64,000 bases of DNA from Nonlabens antarcticus (GCF_015356755.1 NZ_JADFCO010000066.1:682001-746000); one strand, 5' to 3'. Shown: positions 26,594 to 35,506, counted from the first letter of the stretch. Program-made: numbers and translations. Notes: generated from the sequence alone by a model not told the origin.

Positions 26594-26999
26594 TTATAAA
26601 CGATAGGTCGAATATATTGCGGATAGTTGACTTTTAAGTTTGGATTATGCTTTTTCATTAAGTGTTTTTGAAATGTATTCTCAGTTACTGAGATTCTATT
26701 GCACCTCTAAAACTAACATCCTAATTGGAAAATCCAGTGCCGCAAATAGCTGAACAATTTAGATTTCTCAACGGCAATGACTACTATTTTTGTTGGACAA
26801 TCGTTATTAAAATCATTTCCAACACCTTGAAATACTGCATGCTTTAAAAGCAGTATTACATAATAGTTAATGGGATCTTGCTTCACGTTTTAAGTTTCCA
26901 GCAAATTTCAATTTTTTCTTTCGCTTAAAAAAGAAGCCCAAAAGACAATGTGAAACCCAGCACAAATTCAGAATTTTCAAAGCTCAAAATCTCCAATCG
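26594..26999. other. Spacer between ketosynthase and ACP
   Basis: 406 bp, AT-rich, no gene or terminator seen. The ACP may have its own promoter here; TATATTCG about 11 nt before its ATG (minus strand) is 7 of 8 to the -7 box. Confidence 0.4.
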
Positions 27000-28286
27000 T
27001 TAATCATTATACTTTTTTAAAACTACACAAGCATTCACATCCCCAAACCCGAAACTCGCTTTGAGCAACACATCAATATCTGCTTCAATGGTTTGCGTTG
27101 GGATTTTTGAAACGTCTAAGAGTTCTAGAATTTCGGCATGTAATTGTGTTATGTTATTATTTTTGAATATTTGCTGGTGTTTTATTTGCAAAATGCTACC
27201 AACCAACTCAATGCTTCCAGCTGCTGCAAGACAATGGCCTATGCTAGACTTGAAACTGTTCATATAAGGAAAATCAGTTCCCTTTCTATTCAGAGCTTTT
27301 GACCAGTTTTTTACTTCGTATGCATCTTTCCCGGTTGCTGTAACGTGACCATTTATGGCATCTACTTGGTTTGAACTAATTCCCGCATCTTTCAATGACA
27401 TCTTTATCACCTGTTGCACCGCTTTGCCATTAGGCGCCGTCATACTTCCATCACCACGGTGACCACCTGCATTTATGGCACCACCCAGCACTTCGCAATA
27501 AATGGTTGCGCCGCGTTCCAATGCTGATTCTAGACTCTCTAGCAGCATGGCACCCGATCCAGACCCGGGAACAAATCCTGCGGCATCACTGGAAAACGGA
27601 CGACTTGCTAAAGTTGGGTTTTCATTATGTTTTGTGGGAAGGATGCGCATAGCATCAAAACCACCCCAAATGTAAGGTCCAGAATCACTTGTGGAACCTA
27701 CTAACATCTGGGTGGCCTTTCCTGCTGCAATGCGTTCATAACCCATAATCAAAGCCTCTGTTCCTGTGGAGCAAGCGCTGGAATTGCTGGTCACCATATT
27801 TCCTGCTCCCAACTCGCCAGCAAGCCATGCGCTAATACCACTACCCATCGTTTGGATAACACTGGTGCTTCCTAAACGGCGCACGTTTTTATCGTCTATC
27901 AAATTGATGGCTTCCCTAAATTTTTCACCGCCACTCTGACCTGTTCCGAATATGATCCCAAAATCCTCTAATGCTTTTTCCTTAGGAGCGATAGTCAGCC
28001 CAGCATCGGCAAATGCTTGTTTTCCTGCGATAATTCCGTAAAGCATTCCGCTGGCTTTGAATCCTCGTTGCTGGAGCGGTGTTAGGTTTTCATCAATTTG
28101 TTGCTGGGTCACAGGCGGTATTCCAGCAATCTGGCAACCAAAATTTAAGTCGGCTAGTTGCTGATGGAATGATATCCCACTGGTTCCTTGCTGTAACGCT
28201 TTCGCGAAAGCGGAAACAGTTGAAGCATTAGGCGCAACAACTCCTAAACCCGTCACCACTACCCTACCAGAATTTTTCTTATCCAT
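27000..28286 (-). CDS. Beta-ketoacyl-ACP synthase, FabF (KAS II) type
   Basis: 428 residues, thiolase fold. Complete Cys-His-His triad: C172 in SSACSTG, H314 in NGHVTATGKD (normally NxHGTxTxxND), H351 in SSIGHCLAAAG, with Lys 346 in SFKSSIG. Performs decarboxylative Claisen condensation of malonyl-ACP with an acyl chain. The substitution VTAT for GTST marks it as a specialised paralogue rather than the housekeeping FabF. Divergent from the Omp85-like gene (136 bp apart) and upstream of the ACP. Residues 26-30 (AFAKA) are encoded by a dispersed palindrome. Confidence 0.93.
   Translation of the reverse strand: MDKKNSGRVVVTGLGVVAPNASTVSAFAKALQQGTSGISFHQQLADLNFGCQIAGIPPVTQQQIDENLTPLQQRGFKASGMLYGIIAGKQAFADAGLTIAPKEKALEDFGIIFGTGQSGGEKFREAINLIDDKNVRRLGSTSVIQTMGSGISAWLAGELGAGNMVTSNSSACSTGTEALIMGYERIAAGKATQMLVGSTSDSGPYIWGGFDAMRILPTKHNENPTLASRPFSSDAAGFVPGSGSGAMLLESLESALERGATIYCEVLGGAINAGGHRGDGSMTAPNGKAVQQVIKMSLKDAGISSNQVDAINGHVTATGKDAYEVKNWSKALNRKGTDFPYMNSFKSSIGHCLAAAGSIELVGSILQIKHQQIFKNNNITQLHAEILELLDVSKIPTQTIEADIDVLLKASFGFGDVNACVVLKKYND
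28197..28212. repeat. Dispersed palindrome, copy 7 (in ketosynthase gene)
   Basis: Exact 16-mer; read on the minus strand as A-F-A-K-A. Confidence 0.92.
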
Positions 28287-28421
28287 AATATTAAATGTCT
28301 TGCTAATCTAAAGCCTTTCTGATAGAATCTGAGTTCAAAACACGTGCAATAGTACTGCGGAGTTGTATATCCGGCCGTCATCTTTATAAATAGCTGATTT
28401 TAACATCGTAATATTGCGCCG

Positions 28422-29690
28422 ATGATTTTTAAAAAGTTTGTAGTACTAGTAATTCTGTTTTTTTGTCAGATGGGCAACAGTCAGTCAGGGCGTATTGATC
28501 GCATTGAATTTGAAGGCCTGAATAGAACTAAAGAAACTTTTCTGCGACGTATTATGAAGGTGCAGCCTAAACATTTAGCTGATTCTGTTATGATTGCAAA
28601 TGATCTAGAGCGGTTGAATAGGCTTCCAGGTATTGCTAATGCCAAAGTGACACGAACGACCTTAGAAAACGGCGATTTGATCCTGAAGTATGAGATCGAT
28701 GAAAATTTTACAATCATCCCAGGATTACGTATTTCTACCGCAGCTAACGGTGATTTTGCTTTTAGAATATCTTTATTTGAATTCAATGCACTGGGTGCAA
28801 ATCACTTGATAGGCGGCTATTACCAAAACGAAGTATTCTCTTCCTATGGGGCTTATATTGAGTCTAGATATCTATTTTCCAATAAATTAGGATTGGGAGT
28901 AAATTATCAAAGTAACAACACTTTTGAGCCTATCTATTTTAATAATAAAGAAGAAACAAATTACAGGTATCAAACAAATTCATTTGAAACATACTTTTTG
29001 AAAGAATTTGATTTTCACAATCGAGCGGAACTAGGTATTGCATTTTCTAGCGATGATTACACATTTCAAGATGGTCTTGCAGCTACTGAAATACCTGCCA
29101 TGTTGCAAGCAAATAGGGTTAACCTTAGAAGTCAATACGAGTATATTAATTTAAAAATTAATTATCAATACGTCTCTGGATGGCGCAATCAAACTGATGT
29201 CCGGTTGATTACTGGTGGCGACGGTTTACTGGGTGATAATCTAGTTTTCAATAACGATTTAGAATACTTGACTAGAATAGGCACTAAAGGCAACTGGGCC
29301 AGTCGCCTGCGATTGGGATATTCAACTAATAATGATACGCCATTTGCCCCTTTTGTAGTCGATAATCAGGTGAACATACGTGGTGGTGGTAATATTGTTG
29401 CTCGTGGTACTGCAACAGCAACTCTAAATACAGAGTACCGACACACTCTCTTTGAAAAGGGGTGGTTCGTTTTGCAAAGCAATACTTTTATTGATGTCAA
29501 TACTCAACGTCAAGTTGATAAAGGATTTGAATCGGCTTTTGAATCTCAAAATCTTAGGATCTCACCGGGAATAGGCGTCCGCTTTATTCACAAACGTATT
29601 TTTAATGCGGTATTCCGACTGGATTATGGTTTTGGAATTGGAGAAAATGCGTCCAACGGATTGGTGTTTGGGATTGGGCAATATTTTTGA
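28422..29690 (+). CDS. Omp85/BamA-superfamily outer-membrane protein with one POTRA
   Basis: 422 residues. Signal peptide (about 1-20, ending GNSQS), one POTRA-like domain (about 23-95: RIDRIEFEGLNRTKETFLRR then IANAKVTRTT), then a beta barrel of alternating strands to the C-terminal Phe (GIGQYF) expected by the BAM machinery. The loop-6-like element reads NIRGGGNIVARG. Smaller than BamA or TamA (one POTRA), so probably a dedicated exporter or a FhaC-like porin. Within the lipid/polyketide locus it could help place product or an associated protein in the outer membrane (inference). Confidence 0.82.
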   Translation: MIFKKFVVLVILFFCQMGNSQSGRIDRIEFEGLNRTKETFLRRIMKVQPKHLADSVMIANDLERLNRLPGIANAKVTRTTLENGDLILKYEIDENFTIIPGLRISTAANGDFAFRISLFEFNALGANHLIGGYYQNEVFSSYGAYIESRYLFSNKLGLGVNYQSNNTFEPIYFNNKEETNYRYQTNSFETYFLKEFDFHNRAELGIAFSSDDYTFQDGLAATEIPAMLQANRVNLRSQYEYINLKINYQYVSGWRNQTDVRLITGGDGLLGDNLVFNNDLEYLTRIGTKGNWASRLRLGYSTNNDTPFAPFVVDNQVNIRGGGNIVARGTATATLNTEYRHTLFEKGWFVLQSNTFIDVNTQRQVDKGFESAFESQNLRISPGIGVRFIHKRIFNAVFRLDYGFGIGENASNGLVFGIGQYF

Positions 29691-29987
29691 AGGAATTCAA
29701 AGTGTAAATTAAAATCAATTGTGGAACTGAACCTTAGACTGGTAGCAATAGTGAAATGAAAACAATAGATCAAATCCTTCTTATTCGGGCGTAAGCTCTA
29801 TCATCTTCAGCATTTTTCCAATATGGAAAAAGAAGTATCGCAATTAGTTCTATAGATCCAATGATTTACAAACTTTACCTTTTCCTCTTTGGAAGACTGA
29901 GTATAGGAGCTTAAAATTGAATTTGAACACGAGCATGAAGTTGAGTAAAAAAAGGATTTACAAACTCATATCTAACTCTTGTCTAAC

Positions 29988-30572
29988 TCATTTCCGCAAC
30001 CAGCCTAAAATATTTTTCTGCTCAATTTTCCACTTTCCATTCTTATTTTGCAAATCATAGGTTGCACGAGAACTAGCGGTAGGCCCTGGATTTTGTTGGA
30101 TGATTTCGATAGAATCATCGCTTACTTTTGAGATGATGGACACGTGACCGTAGGAATTAAAAGTGGTAGGACCATAAACTACCAGATCGTTGACTTTAGG
30201 TTTTGAATTGCTGTTGTTAGTGTATTGGGTTAGACTTCGTTGTTTATTGTAACCACCGTCTTTGATGTTTTTATTAAAAAAGTCCTTAGCATGGCCATAA
30301 CTATCGGGCATTTTATGATCTAGTGCTTCGTAATAATAACGTTTCACAAACTCTACACATTGATATTTTAGTCCTAGATTGTAGCCGTCCTTGGTCATGT
30401 TTCTACCTTCCACATTCCCCACGCTACCATTATAGTACACATTCACGCTATTAAATGAATCGACCTTCTCTCCTACTTTTTTAGAGGAAAACACCTGCGG
30501 ATAAGTATATCCATAAAAGCCAATGACACTGATGGCACAAACGACAATTAGTGTAAACAGGATTTTTTTCAT
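29988..30572 (-). CDS. CHAP-domain (Cys/His amidase) protein, membrane-anchored or exported
   Basis: 194 residues. N-terminal hydrophobic segment (about 4-22) then a CHAP domain: Cys 72 in YQCVEFVKRYY and His 143 in YGHVSIIS, followed by SIEIIQQNPG. CHAP enzymes are NlpC/P60-related amidases or endopeptidases that cut peptidoglycan or glutathionylspermidine-type amides. The start ATG overlaps the upstream gene's stop (ATGA), making it the last gene of the seven-gene minus-strand operon. Its role with a polyketide operon is unclear; acyl-amide chemistry or envelope remodelling are both possible. Confidence 0.87.
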   Translation of the reverse strand: MKKILFTLIVVCAISVIGFYGYTYPQVFSSKKVGEKVDSFNSVNVYYNGSVGNVEGRNMTKDGYNLGLKYQCVEFVKRYYYEALDHKMPDSYGHAKDFFNKNIKDGGYNKQRSLTQYTNNSNSKPKVNDLVVYGPTTFNSYGHVSIISKVSDDSIEIIQQNPGPTASSRATYDLQNKNGKWKIEQKNILGWLRK

Positions 30573-31138
30573 ATAAAACTTAGGATCAAACTAAAAACAA
30601 CAAGTATTAAAAGCACAAGCGGAAACACAGGCCAAATCTTGTAAACTGTTGAAATTAGATTCCAGCAATATAAAACTAAAAAAAGCGGTATTATAAAACC
30701 TAAATAATAGTAATCACGTTCAAGATTAATTCCTGCGCTTGCAATGTAAAAAAGCATTTTACCAAGAATGGCCAAAACGGAGTAAATCACCCATTTAGAG
30801 TTCGCCGCTGCCATTCTTAATTTTCTGGTTTTATTCCGGTTAATAGCTCTAATGTTGCCCATCCACAGTGATGTGGTGAAACAAAAAGAAAAGGCAACAG
30901 CATTGAAACCAATTATTAATTGGTAATAATTATTTAGAGTGTAATCATAACTCTCTTTTGCCATATGCAAATCTAGGCTTGCCATTATAGAGCAAAAGCG
31001 CAGTAACTCATTTAGAATAAAGCCTCCTATAACGCCGACAATAATCCCGCTGTAGAAATGAAATCGGCCTATTTCATTTCTACAAAACTCAGCTTTGCAT
31101 CTACTCCGAATTAGTTTTTTTGAGCTTGCGTTGATCAC
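30569..31138 (-). CDS. Four-helix membrane protein, unknown
   Basis: 189 residues from GTG 31138, 16 bp after the dehydratase stop. About four membrane helices (29-48, 73-92, 112-130, 145-188, the last probably two). Many basic residues in the loops. No known motif. Its ATGA overlap with the CHAP gene and its place in the operon make a link to the pathway likely, perhaps as a membrane anchor or transporter component, but nothing in the sequence shows a function. Confidence 0.7.
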   Translation of the reverse strand: MINASSKKLIRSRCKAEFCRNEIGRFHFYSGIIVGVIGGFILNELLRFCSIMASLDLHMAKESYDYTLNNYYQLIIGFNAVAFSFCFTTSLWMGNIRAINRNKTRKLRMAAANSKWVIYSVLAILGKMLFYIASAGINLERDYYYLGFIIPLFLVLYCWNLISTVYKIWPVFPLVLLILVVFSLILSFI

Positions 31139-31154
31139 GGTTATTTATGAATTA

Positions 31155-31595
31155 CTAACTCTTTACAGACATGCCACTCAGCCACCCTTCTGCAACCTTA
31201 TTTTCATGTTCATCAACCATTTGAACAATGACCTTGAGTTTACCAAATCTAAAATATTCTTTCTTTGCGGTCACAATAACGGTTGTTTCCGGCAGCACTT
31301 GACCTTTAAATATCACATGTGCTTCCGTAAAAACCAGTCTTGGCTTTTGATCACGATCGCGCAGCAAATAGGCTCCTAAACAGACTAACCCTATTTGAGC
31401 CATACATTCCTGTAAAATAACGCCGGGAGTCAATGGCCGATCGTTAAAATGATGTTTGTAGAAATATTCGCTTTCGCGAAATCGGTACATACCGACAACA
31501 TGATCATCAGTCAATTCCAGCAACTGATCAACAAATTTAAATCCGTCGCCGTACGGCAGGTTTGCGACAATAGCTTCTTTTTCTGATGGGTTCAT
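31155..31595 (-). CDS. FabZ-like 3-hydroxyacyl-ACP dehydratase (hotdog)
   Basis: 146 residues from ATG 31595; the longer frame to 31670 lies inside the upstream SDR gene and adds a basic non-homologous tail. Catalytic motif HHFNDRPLTPGVILQECMAQ (positions 48-67) with His 49 and Glu 63 as in FabZ. Removes water from beta-hydroxyacyl-ACP. It starts 5 bp after the SDR stop. Residues around 39-42 (RFRES) derive from a slightly degenerate dispersed palindrome. Together with the SDR it would complete two of the steps of an elongation cycle. Confidence 0.9.
   Translation of the reverse strand: MNPSEKEAIVANLPYGDGFKFVDQLLELTDDHVVGMYRFRESEYFYKHHFNDRPLTPGVILQECMAQIGLVCLGAYLLRDRDQKPRLVFTEAHVIFKGQVLPETTVIVTAKKEYFRFGKLKVIVQMVDEHENKVAEGWLSGMSVKS
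31469..31484. repeat. Dispersed palindrome, copy 8 (in dehydratase gene)
   Basis: One mismatch (AAATCG for AAAGCG); read on the minus strand as R-F-R-E-S. Confidence 0.8.
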
Positions 31596-31600
31596 GGGGA

Positions 31601-32380
31601 CTAAGTTAAGGATTCGCCACCATCTACTTTTAGGACGGTGCCGTTGATGAATGCGGATTCTGGTCTGCACATTAAATAAACGACATTTGCAACATCTTCA
31701 GGCAACGTCAATCGCCCCAGCGGATTCCGTTTCAAGCTATTCTCCTTCAATTTTTCATACATGGGGATGCGCTGCAGACTCTCAGTGTCTGTGACTCCAG
31801 CCTGGATACAATTTGTTGTAATAAATTCTGATGCAAATTCTAATGCCATGTTCCTTGTAATGGCTTCAAGTGTGGCTTTGGCAGCGCTTACCGCAGCATA
31901 ACCAGGCATGGGTTTATGGTTTCCCTCACTTGTAAAGCTTAGAATCCGACTAGGGTTTGCCAATAAATTTGCATTCCGCAAAGCTTGCGCCCAAGAATAC
32001 AAACTCGTTCCCATGGAAAAAATAGTTTGCTCAAAATCGCTGGTGGATAAAGTGGTTTCACCGGTCATCGGCTTTAAATTCCCTTTTGAAATGCTGTGAA
32101 GAAAAAGAAAAAGTTGCGCCCCATTGAGATATTTTTCAGCTTGATCAAGCAAATCATTCAGTTTTGAAACATTGGTGGCATCTGCGTTTATAAATAAATG
32201 ATCTTTAAAGTTTTCTAATTTTTCAAAGCGCTTATTTATAGAATCTTGCTGTATTCTACCTGCACGATAGATTAATATCAATTTCATCCCATGTGCAGCG
32301 CATTTTTTTGCAGAAGCGTAGCCTAAACCACTGCTGCCGCCTAAGATTAATCCATACGTTCCCTCCAGATCTTTTACCAT
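31601..32380 (-). CDS. SDR with enoyl-ACP reductase features (FabI/FabL-like)
   Basis: 259 residues. Nucleotide-binding GGSSGLG (14-20). Two marks point to enoyl-ACP reductase instead of a ketoreductase: the active-site spacing is Tyr-x6-Lys (Y161 AAVSAA K168) instead of Tyr-x3-Lys, and the usual NNAG is replaced by FLHSIS, like the HSIA of FabI. The C-terminal half (TDTESLQRIP, GRLTLPEDVANVVYLM, KVDGGES) resembles Bacillus FabL. Likely reduces the enoyl-ACP made by the dehydratase next to it. Overlaps the PKS stop by 7 bp. Biochemical direction is inference. Confidence 0.82.
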   Translation of the reverse strand: MVKDLEGTYGLILGGSSGLGYASAKKCAAHGMKLILIYRAGRIQQDSINKRFEKLENFKDHLFINADATNVSKLNDLLDQAEKYLNGAQLFLFLHSISKGNLKPMTGETTLSTSDFEQTIFSMGTSLYSWAQALRNANLLANPSRILSFTSEGNHKPMPGYAAVSAAKATLEAITRNMALEFASEFITTNCIQAGVTDTESLQRIPMYEKLKENSLKRNPLGRLTLPEDVANVVYLMCRPESAFINGTVLKVDGGESLT

Positions 32381-33429
32381 TCCAGTAAAATTCTTTGTGC
32401 GGTAAACCCAGGTCCAAAACTGAGCATTAATCCCTTCTCTCCTTTCTGAATATCAGTCTTATTCATAAAACGATCCAAGACAAACAATACTGTAGCGCTA
32501 CTCATGTTTCCAAACAATCGTAAAACTTCCTTAGTATCGTCGATGTTTTTTCCCAGCTCGCTGAAAAGTGCTTCCACCGTCTGTACGATCTTCTTGCCTC
32601 CGGGATGAAAGATCAGGTGATCAATATCTTTAATATCTAAATCATGCTTCTTCAAAAACGGATGAATAATTGCTGGGAAATGATGGGCAATCGTTTCTGG
32701 AACTTCTTTATCCAGCACCATTTTTAAACCACTGTTGACCATGTCAAATCCCATCATGTGGGTGGCATCTGGAAAATGGTACATCTCATGACCTTTAATC
32801 TTTGGTCCTTCCTCACCTTCTACTGACGATAACAATACACAAGCACATCCATCTCCAAAAATCGCTGCGCTCACCATATTTGCCATGGAGAAGTCATTCA
32901 ACTGAAAAGTGGCTGTAGGAGCTTCCACAGCGAGAACAGCTGCTTTTTTACCAGGATTTGCTCTTAAGAAATTATCGGCATATATGAGTCCTGAGATACC
33001 GGCGACGCAACCCATTTCAGTAACGGGTAAACGGACGATATCCTGACGCATATCAAGTTCGTTAATCAAATAGGCATCAATTGATGGAATCATAATTCCC
33101 GTGCAGCTCACGGTAATTATGTAATCCAGTTCTTGAGCCTTCCACCCTGCTTTATCCAGCGCTTTTTCAATGGCTGTTTTGGCTAGTGGGACGACTTCCC
33201 TTCTGTAAATATCATTGCGATCCTCAAAGGAAGTGCGTGTAAAAACCTCTGCGGGATCCATAATGGAATAGCGTTTATCAACCGCTGCTCCTTCAAATAT
33301 TTTGATAGTTTTACGTCGCAAACGATCGTCCTGGCTAGAAAGCCAGGTTTCCACAAACGGTAAAATCTCAGCGGTTTCTTTGTAATACTGTGGCGTTACG
33401 GTCGCGACACTCTTAATCGTTACACTCAT
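32374..33429 (-). CDS. Type III polyketide synthase (chalcone synthase family)
   Basis: 351 residues with the complete Cys-His-Asn triad: C141 in EMGCVAGISGL, H275 in LIFHPGGKKIV and N308 in LFGNMSSA; the C-terminal SFGPGFTAQ replaces the family GFGPG loop. Type III enzymes extend an acyl-CoA or acyl-ACP starter with malonyl-CoA and cyclise the chain into resorcinols or pyrones. Absence of plant-like gatekeeper context and the surrounding fatty-acid-type genes favour a long-chain starter. Overlaps the upstream methyltransferase by 17 bp and the downstream SDR by 7 bp. Confidence 0.93.
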   Translation of the reverse strand: MSVTIKSVATVTPQYYKETAEILPFVETWLSSQDDRLRRKTIKIFEGAAVDKRYSIMDPAEVFTRTSFEDRNDIYRREVVPLAKTAIEKALDKAGWKAQELDYIITVSCTGIMIPSIDAYLINELDMRQDIVRLPVTEMGCVAGISGLIYADNFLRANPGKKAAVLAVEAPTATFQLNDFSMANMVSAAIFGDGCACVLLSSVEGEEGPKIKGHEMYHFPDATHMMGFDMVNSGLKMVLDKEVPETIAHHFPAIIHPFLKKHDLDIKDIDHLIFHPGGKKIVQTVEALFSELGKNIDDTKEVLRLFGNMSSATVLFVLDRFMNKTDIQKGEKGLMLSFGPGFTAQRILLEW

Positions 33430-34129
33430 CTGTTGGAATTATCCATATATATCGGAACGACCACTTCCATTCAATTCGGTCATTTTTAAGTTGCAATTGT
33501 CGTGCATAACGCTGGAAATCGGCGCGTTTGAAACCTGACGCAATCGATATCAATCCATCATGGATCGAGATTTCCGTACGTATAAAAATAGGACTAAAAA
33601 ATTTAAAGAAACTATAAGCAATGCGGCTTCTGTGCAGATCGTTGATAATAATAGCAGTACTTGCCATTTGCTGAAATCGGTTTAGGAATTTCGGCATTTC
33701 TTCTTCCGTAAAATGGTGAAGTGTTAGAGTGACGAGGACTATATCACATTTTAAATCTTCTAAGGGGGTTTTGAAAATATCGCTTTCGCGAAAGCGGACT
33801 CCTTTAAAGTTTTTGCTCTTTTCTGATGCCATTTCAATGGAACGCTTGCTCAAATCAATTCCTAAAAACTCAAAATTATAATCAGGTAGTTCCTTAGCTA
33901 AATATCTCAACATTGCGCCATCACTGCAGCCTACGTCTGTAATCCGGTACGTTTTTGAAGGATCTTTTTCAACAATCTTGAGAATTGCTTTTTTAGTAAA
34001 ACCGTATCCACCCAGCCAGCGATTGCAAGTGTTGATGTCTGCAACGGCATTATCAAGGATTTTCACATCAAGTGTGGGATCGTCCATCCACTCGGGATCT
34101 GTATTGCGGTGATTTGATTGATAGGTCAA
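33413..34129 (-). CDS. Class I SAM methyltransferase (PKS tailoring)
   Basis: 238 residues from TTG 34129, overlapping the FAD-gene stop as TTGA; the next in-frame ATG is at codon 15. Motif I ITDVGCSDGAML (63-74), acidic LGIDLS, and CDIVLVTLTLHHF as motif IV. In actinobacterial and Bacillus type III PKS operons (srsB, bpsB) such an enzyme methylates the phenolic ring or pyrone hydroxyl. By position it likely does the same here. A palindrome copy encodes RFRES near residue 113. Confidence 0.87.
   Translation of the reverse strand: MTYQSNHRNTDPEWMDDPTLDVKILDNAVADINTCNRWLGGYGFTKKAILKIVEKDPSKTYRITDVGCSDGAMLRYLAKELPDYNFEFLGIDLSKRSIEMASEKSKNFKGVRFRESDIFKTPLEDLKCDIVLVTLTLHHFTEEEMPKFLNRFQQMASTAIIINDLHRSRIAYSFFKFFSPIFIRTEISIHDGLISIASGFKRADFQRYARQLQLKNDRIEWKWSFRYIWIIPTDECND
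33781..33796. repeat. Dispersed palindrome, copy 9 (in methyltransferase gene)
   Basis: Exact 16-mer; read on the minus strand as R-F-R-E-S. Confidence 0.92.
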
Positions 34130-35241
34130 TATTTTACTGGTTTACCGTGGGTTTTCTTAATAATACGTGGCATAATTGAGGGAAGTCGCGCAATCAGACC
34201 ATACATTACTTTTGTAAGATGTGGATGTATCAAAATATTCTGTATCCATTGACCAAATCTCATTCTAGACTGAAAAAATCTGCGCCAGTGTTTGCGGTAA
34301 TTTTTAATCATTTGCAATCGGGTGATTTTTTCTTGCATAAAACCCTCTAGATTTATGGCAGCGAGATGCGCACTATGGATCGCCATGGCCATACCATTAC
34401 CACAGAGAGGATGAATTAAACCAGCACTATCGCCTATGAAAAGTAGTTTGCTACCTCCTTGCTTTTTAATACCAAAGGATATCTGGGAAATGGTCATGGG
34501 CTTTTCCCATAAAGGCTGGGCTGTTTTAAAAAATGCTTTTAATTGTGGGTTTCCACTTAAAACCTCTTTCTGAAAAAGATCAACATCTTTATATTTCTTG
34601 AATGATCTGTAACTAGTAAGATAGCACAGGTTTACGGCACCCGTTTCAGTTTTAGATAATCCAGCATAGCCACCATCAAAATTATGGAGTTCTACCTTAT
34701 TTAAAGGCATTTCATATTTGTAGTGCATTTTAACGGCCAGCCATTCTGACTTACGCTTCATGAAATCACGTTGCAATTGTCGATCTAGTTGAGAACGCTT
34801 GCCAGTAGCAACTATAACTTGTTTACAGGTATATCGGTTTTTAGTTGTGATGACTGTTTGAAAAGGGTCATCGTCGTAAATTTCCTTTACCCGTTCCTTT
34901 AGAATGCTGCAACTTTGCGATGCGCGCTTGAAAAGTTCGAAATCTAAACAATGTCTAGAAATTCCATATCCACCTAGCGGCAATTTGCTATCGATCTCTT
35001 TACCATTTTGTAAAGTGATCTGAAAATGGTTGATGTAGGCATCGGTAAGTTTATCAAGTACGATACCTTTTGATTGTAATAAATCTTTGATTTCTGCACT
35101 CAAATATTCCCCACACATTTTGTGTCGTGGGTAGGCACTAGGATCTAATAAGAGTACCTTATAAGAATCTCCTAATTCAATGGCAGCCCAAAGTCCAGAA
35201 AGACCACCACCTGCAATTATTATATCATAATCATATTTCAC
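34126..35241 (-). CDS. FAD-dependent oxidoreductase (geranylgeranyl-reductase/PHBH-like)
   Basis: 371 residues from GTG 35241. Dinucleotide-binding GGGLSGL (11-17), MCGEYLS near 42-48 and the GD motif FIGDSAGLIHPLCGNGM (about 268-284) identify the p-hydroxybenzoate-hydroxylase/geranylgeranyl-reductase superfamily. In srs-type operons a related flavoenzyme (SrsC) hydroxylates the methylated resorcinol to a hydroquinone. First gene of the seven-gene operon; a TATTTTTG box (35253-35246) ends 4 nt before the start codon. The alternative is reduction of an isoprenoid double bond. Confidence 0.88.
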   Translation of the reverse strand: MKYDYDIIIAGGGLSGLWAAIELGDSYKVLLLDPSAYPRHKMCGEYLSAEIKDLLQSKGIVLDKLTDAYINHFQITLQNGKEIDSKLPLGGYGISRHCLDFELFKRASQSCSILKERVKEIYDDDPFQTVITTKNRYTCKQVIVATGKRSQLDRQLQRDFMKRKSEWLAVKMHYKYEMPLNKVELHNFDGGYAGLSKTETGAVNLCYLTSYRSFKKYKDVDLFQKEVLSGNPQLKAFFKTAQPLWEKPMTISQISFGIKKQGGSKLLFIGDSAGLIHPLCGNGMAMAIHSAHLAAINLEGFMQEKITRLQMIKNYRKHWRRFFQSRMRFGQWIQNILIHPHLTKVMYGLIARLPSIMPRIIKKTHGKPVKY

Positions 35242-35245
35242 CCCT

Positions 35246-35253
35246 CAAAAATA
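35246..35253 (-). promoter_or_regulatory. TAnnTTTG box directly before the PKS operon
   Basis: Perfect TATTTTTG with only 4 nt before the GTG start, predicting a leaderless message. No -33 partner is obvious. Confidence 0.45.
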
Positions 35254-35287
35254 AAGGAGGTGACTACATAAAAAGAGAATGTTCGTG

Positions 35288-35506
35288 TTAAGATTGTGAT
35301 TCTTCTGTACTTTCTGAATAATATCGTTTTTGAATAAATTTCAAAATTAGATAAATCACCAGTAAACTTCCGAATAAGGTAAGTAATAACCTACCTGTAA
35401 GTCCCAGTGTGCCTGAACTAGGGCCGAATGCCACCAGAATAGAAAACAGAATTGTCAGGAACCATAGGACATATCTAAAATTGTCCGCTTCATCCATGAA
35501 TTTCAT
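35288..35506 (-). CDS. Small two-helix membrane protein
   Basis: 72 residues. Two hydrophobic helices (about 12-28 and 37-62) joined by a Gly/Ser loop (GPSSGTLGLTG) and a charged tail ending EESQS. Only 46 bp separate it from the FAD gene, so it may be co-transcribed with the polyketide operon, unless the box at 35246 starts transcription between them. No function assigned. Confidence 0.7.
   Translation of the reverse strand: MKFMDEADNFRYVLWFLTILFSILVAFGPSSGTLGLTGRLLLTLFGSLLVIYLILKFIQKRYYSESTEESQS

Noticed and set aside
31596..31670. N-terminal extension of the dehydratase
   Set aside because: Would overlap the SDR and add a basic, non-homologous tail; ATG 31595 gives the normal FabZ length.
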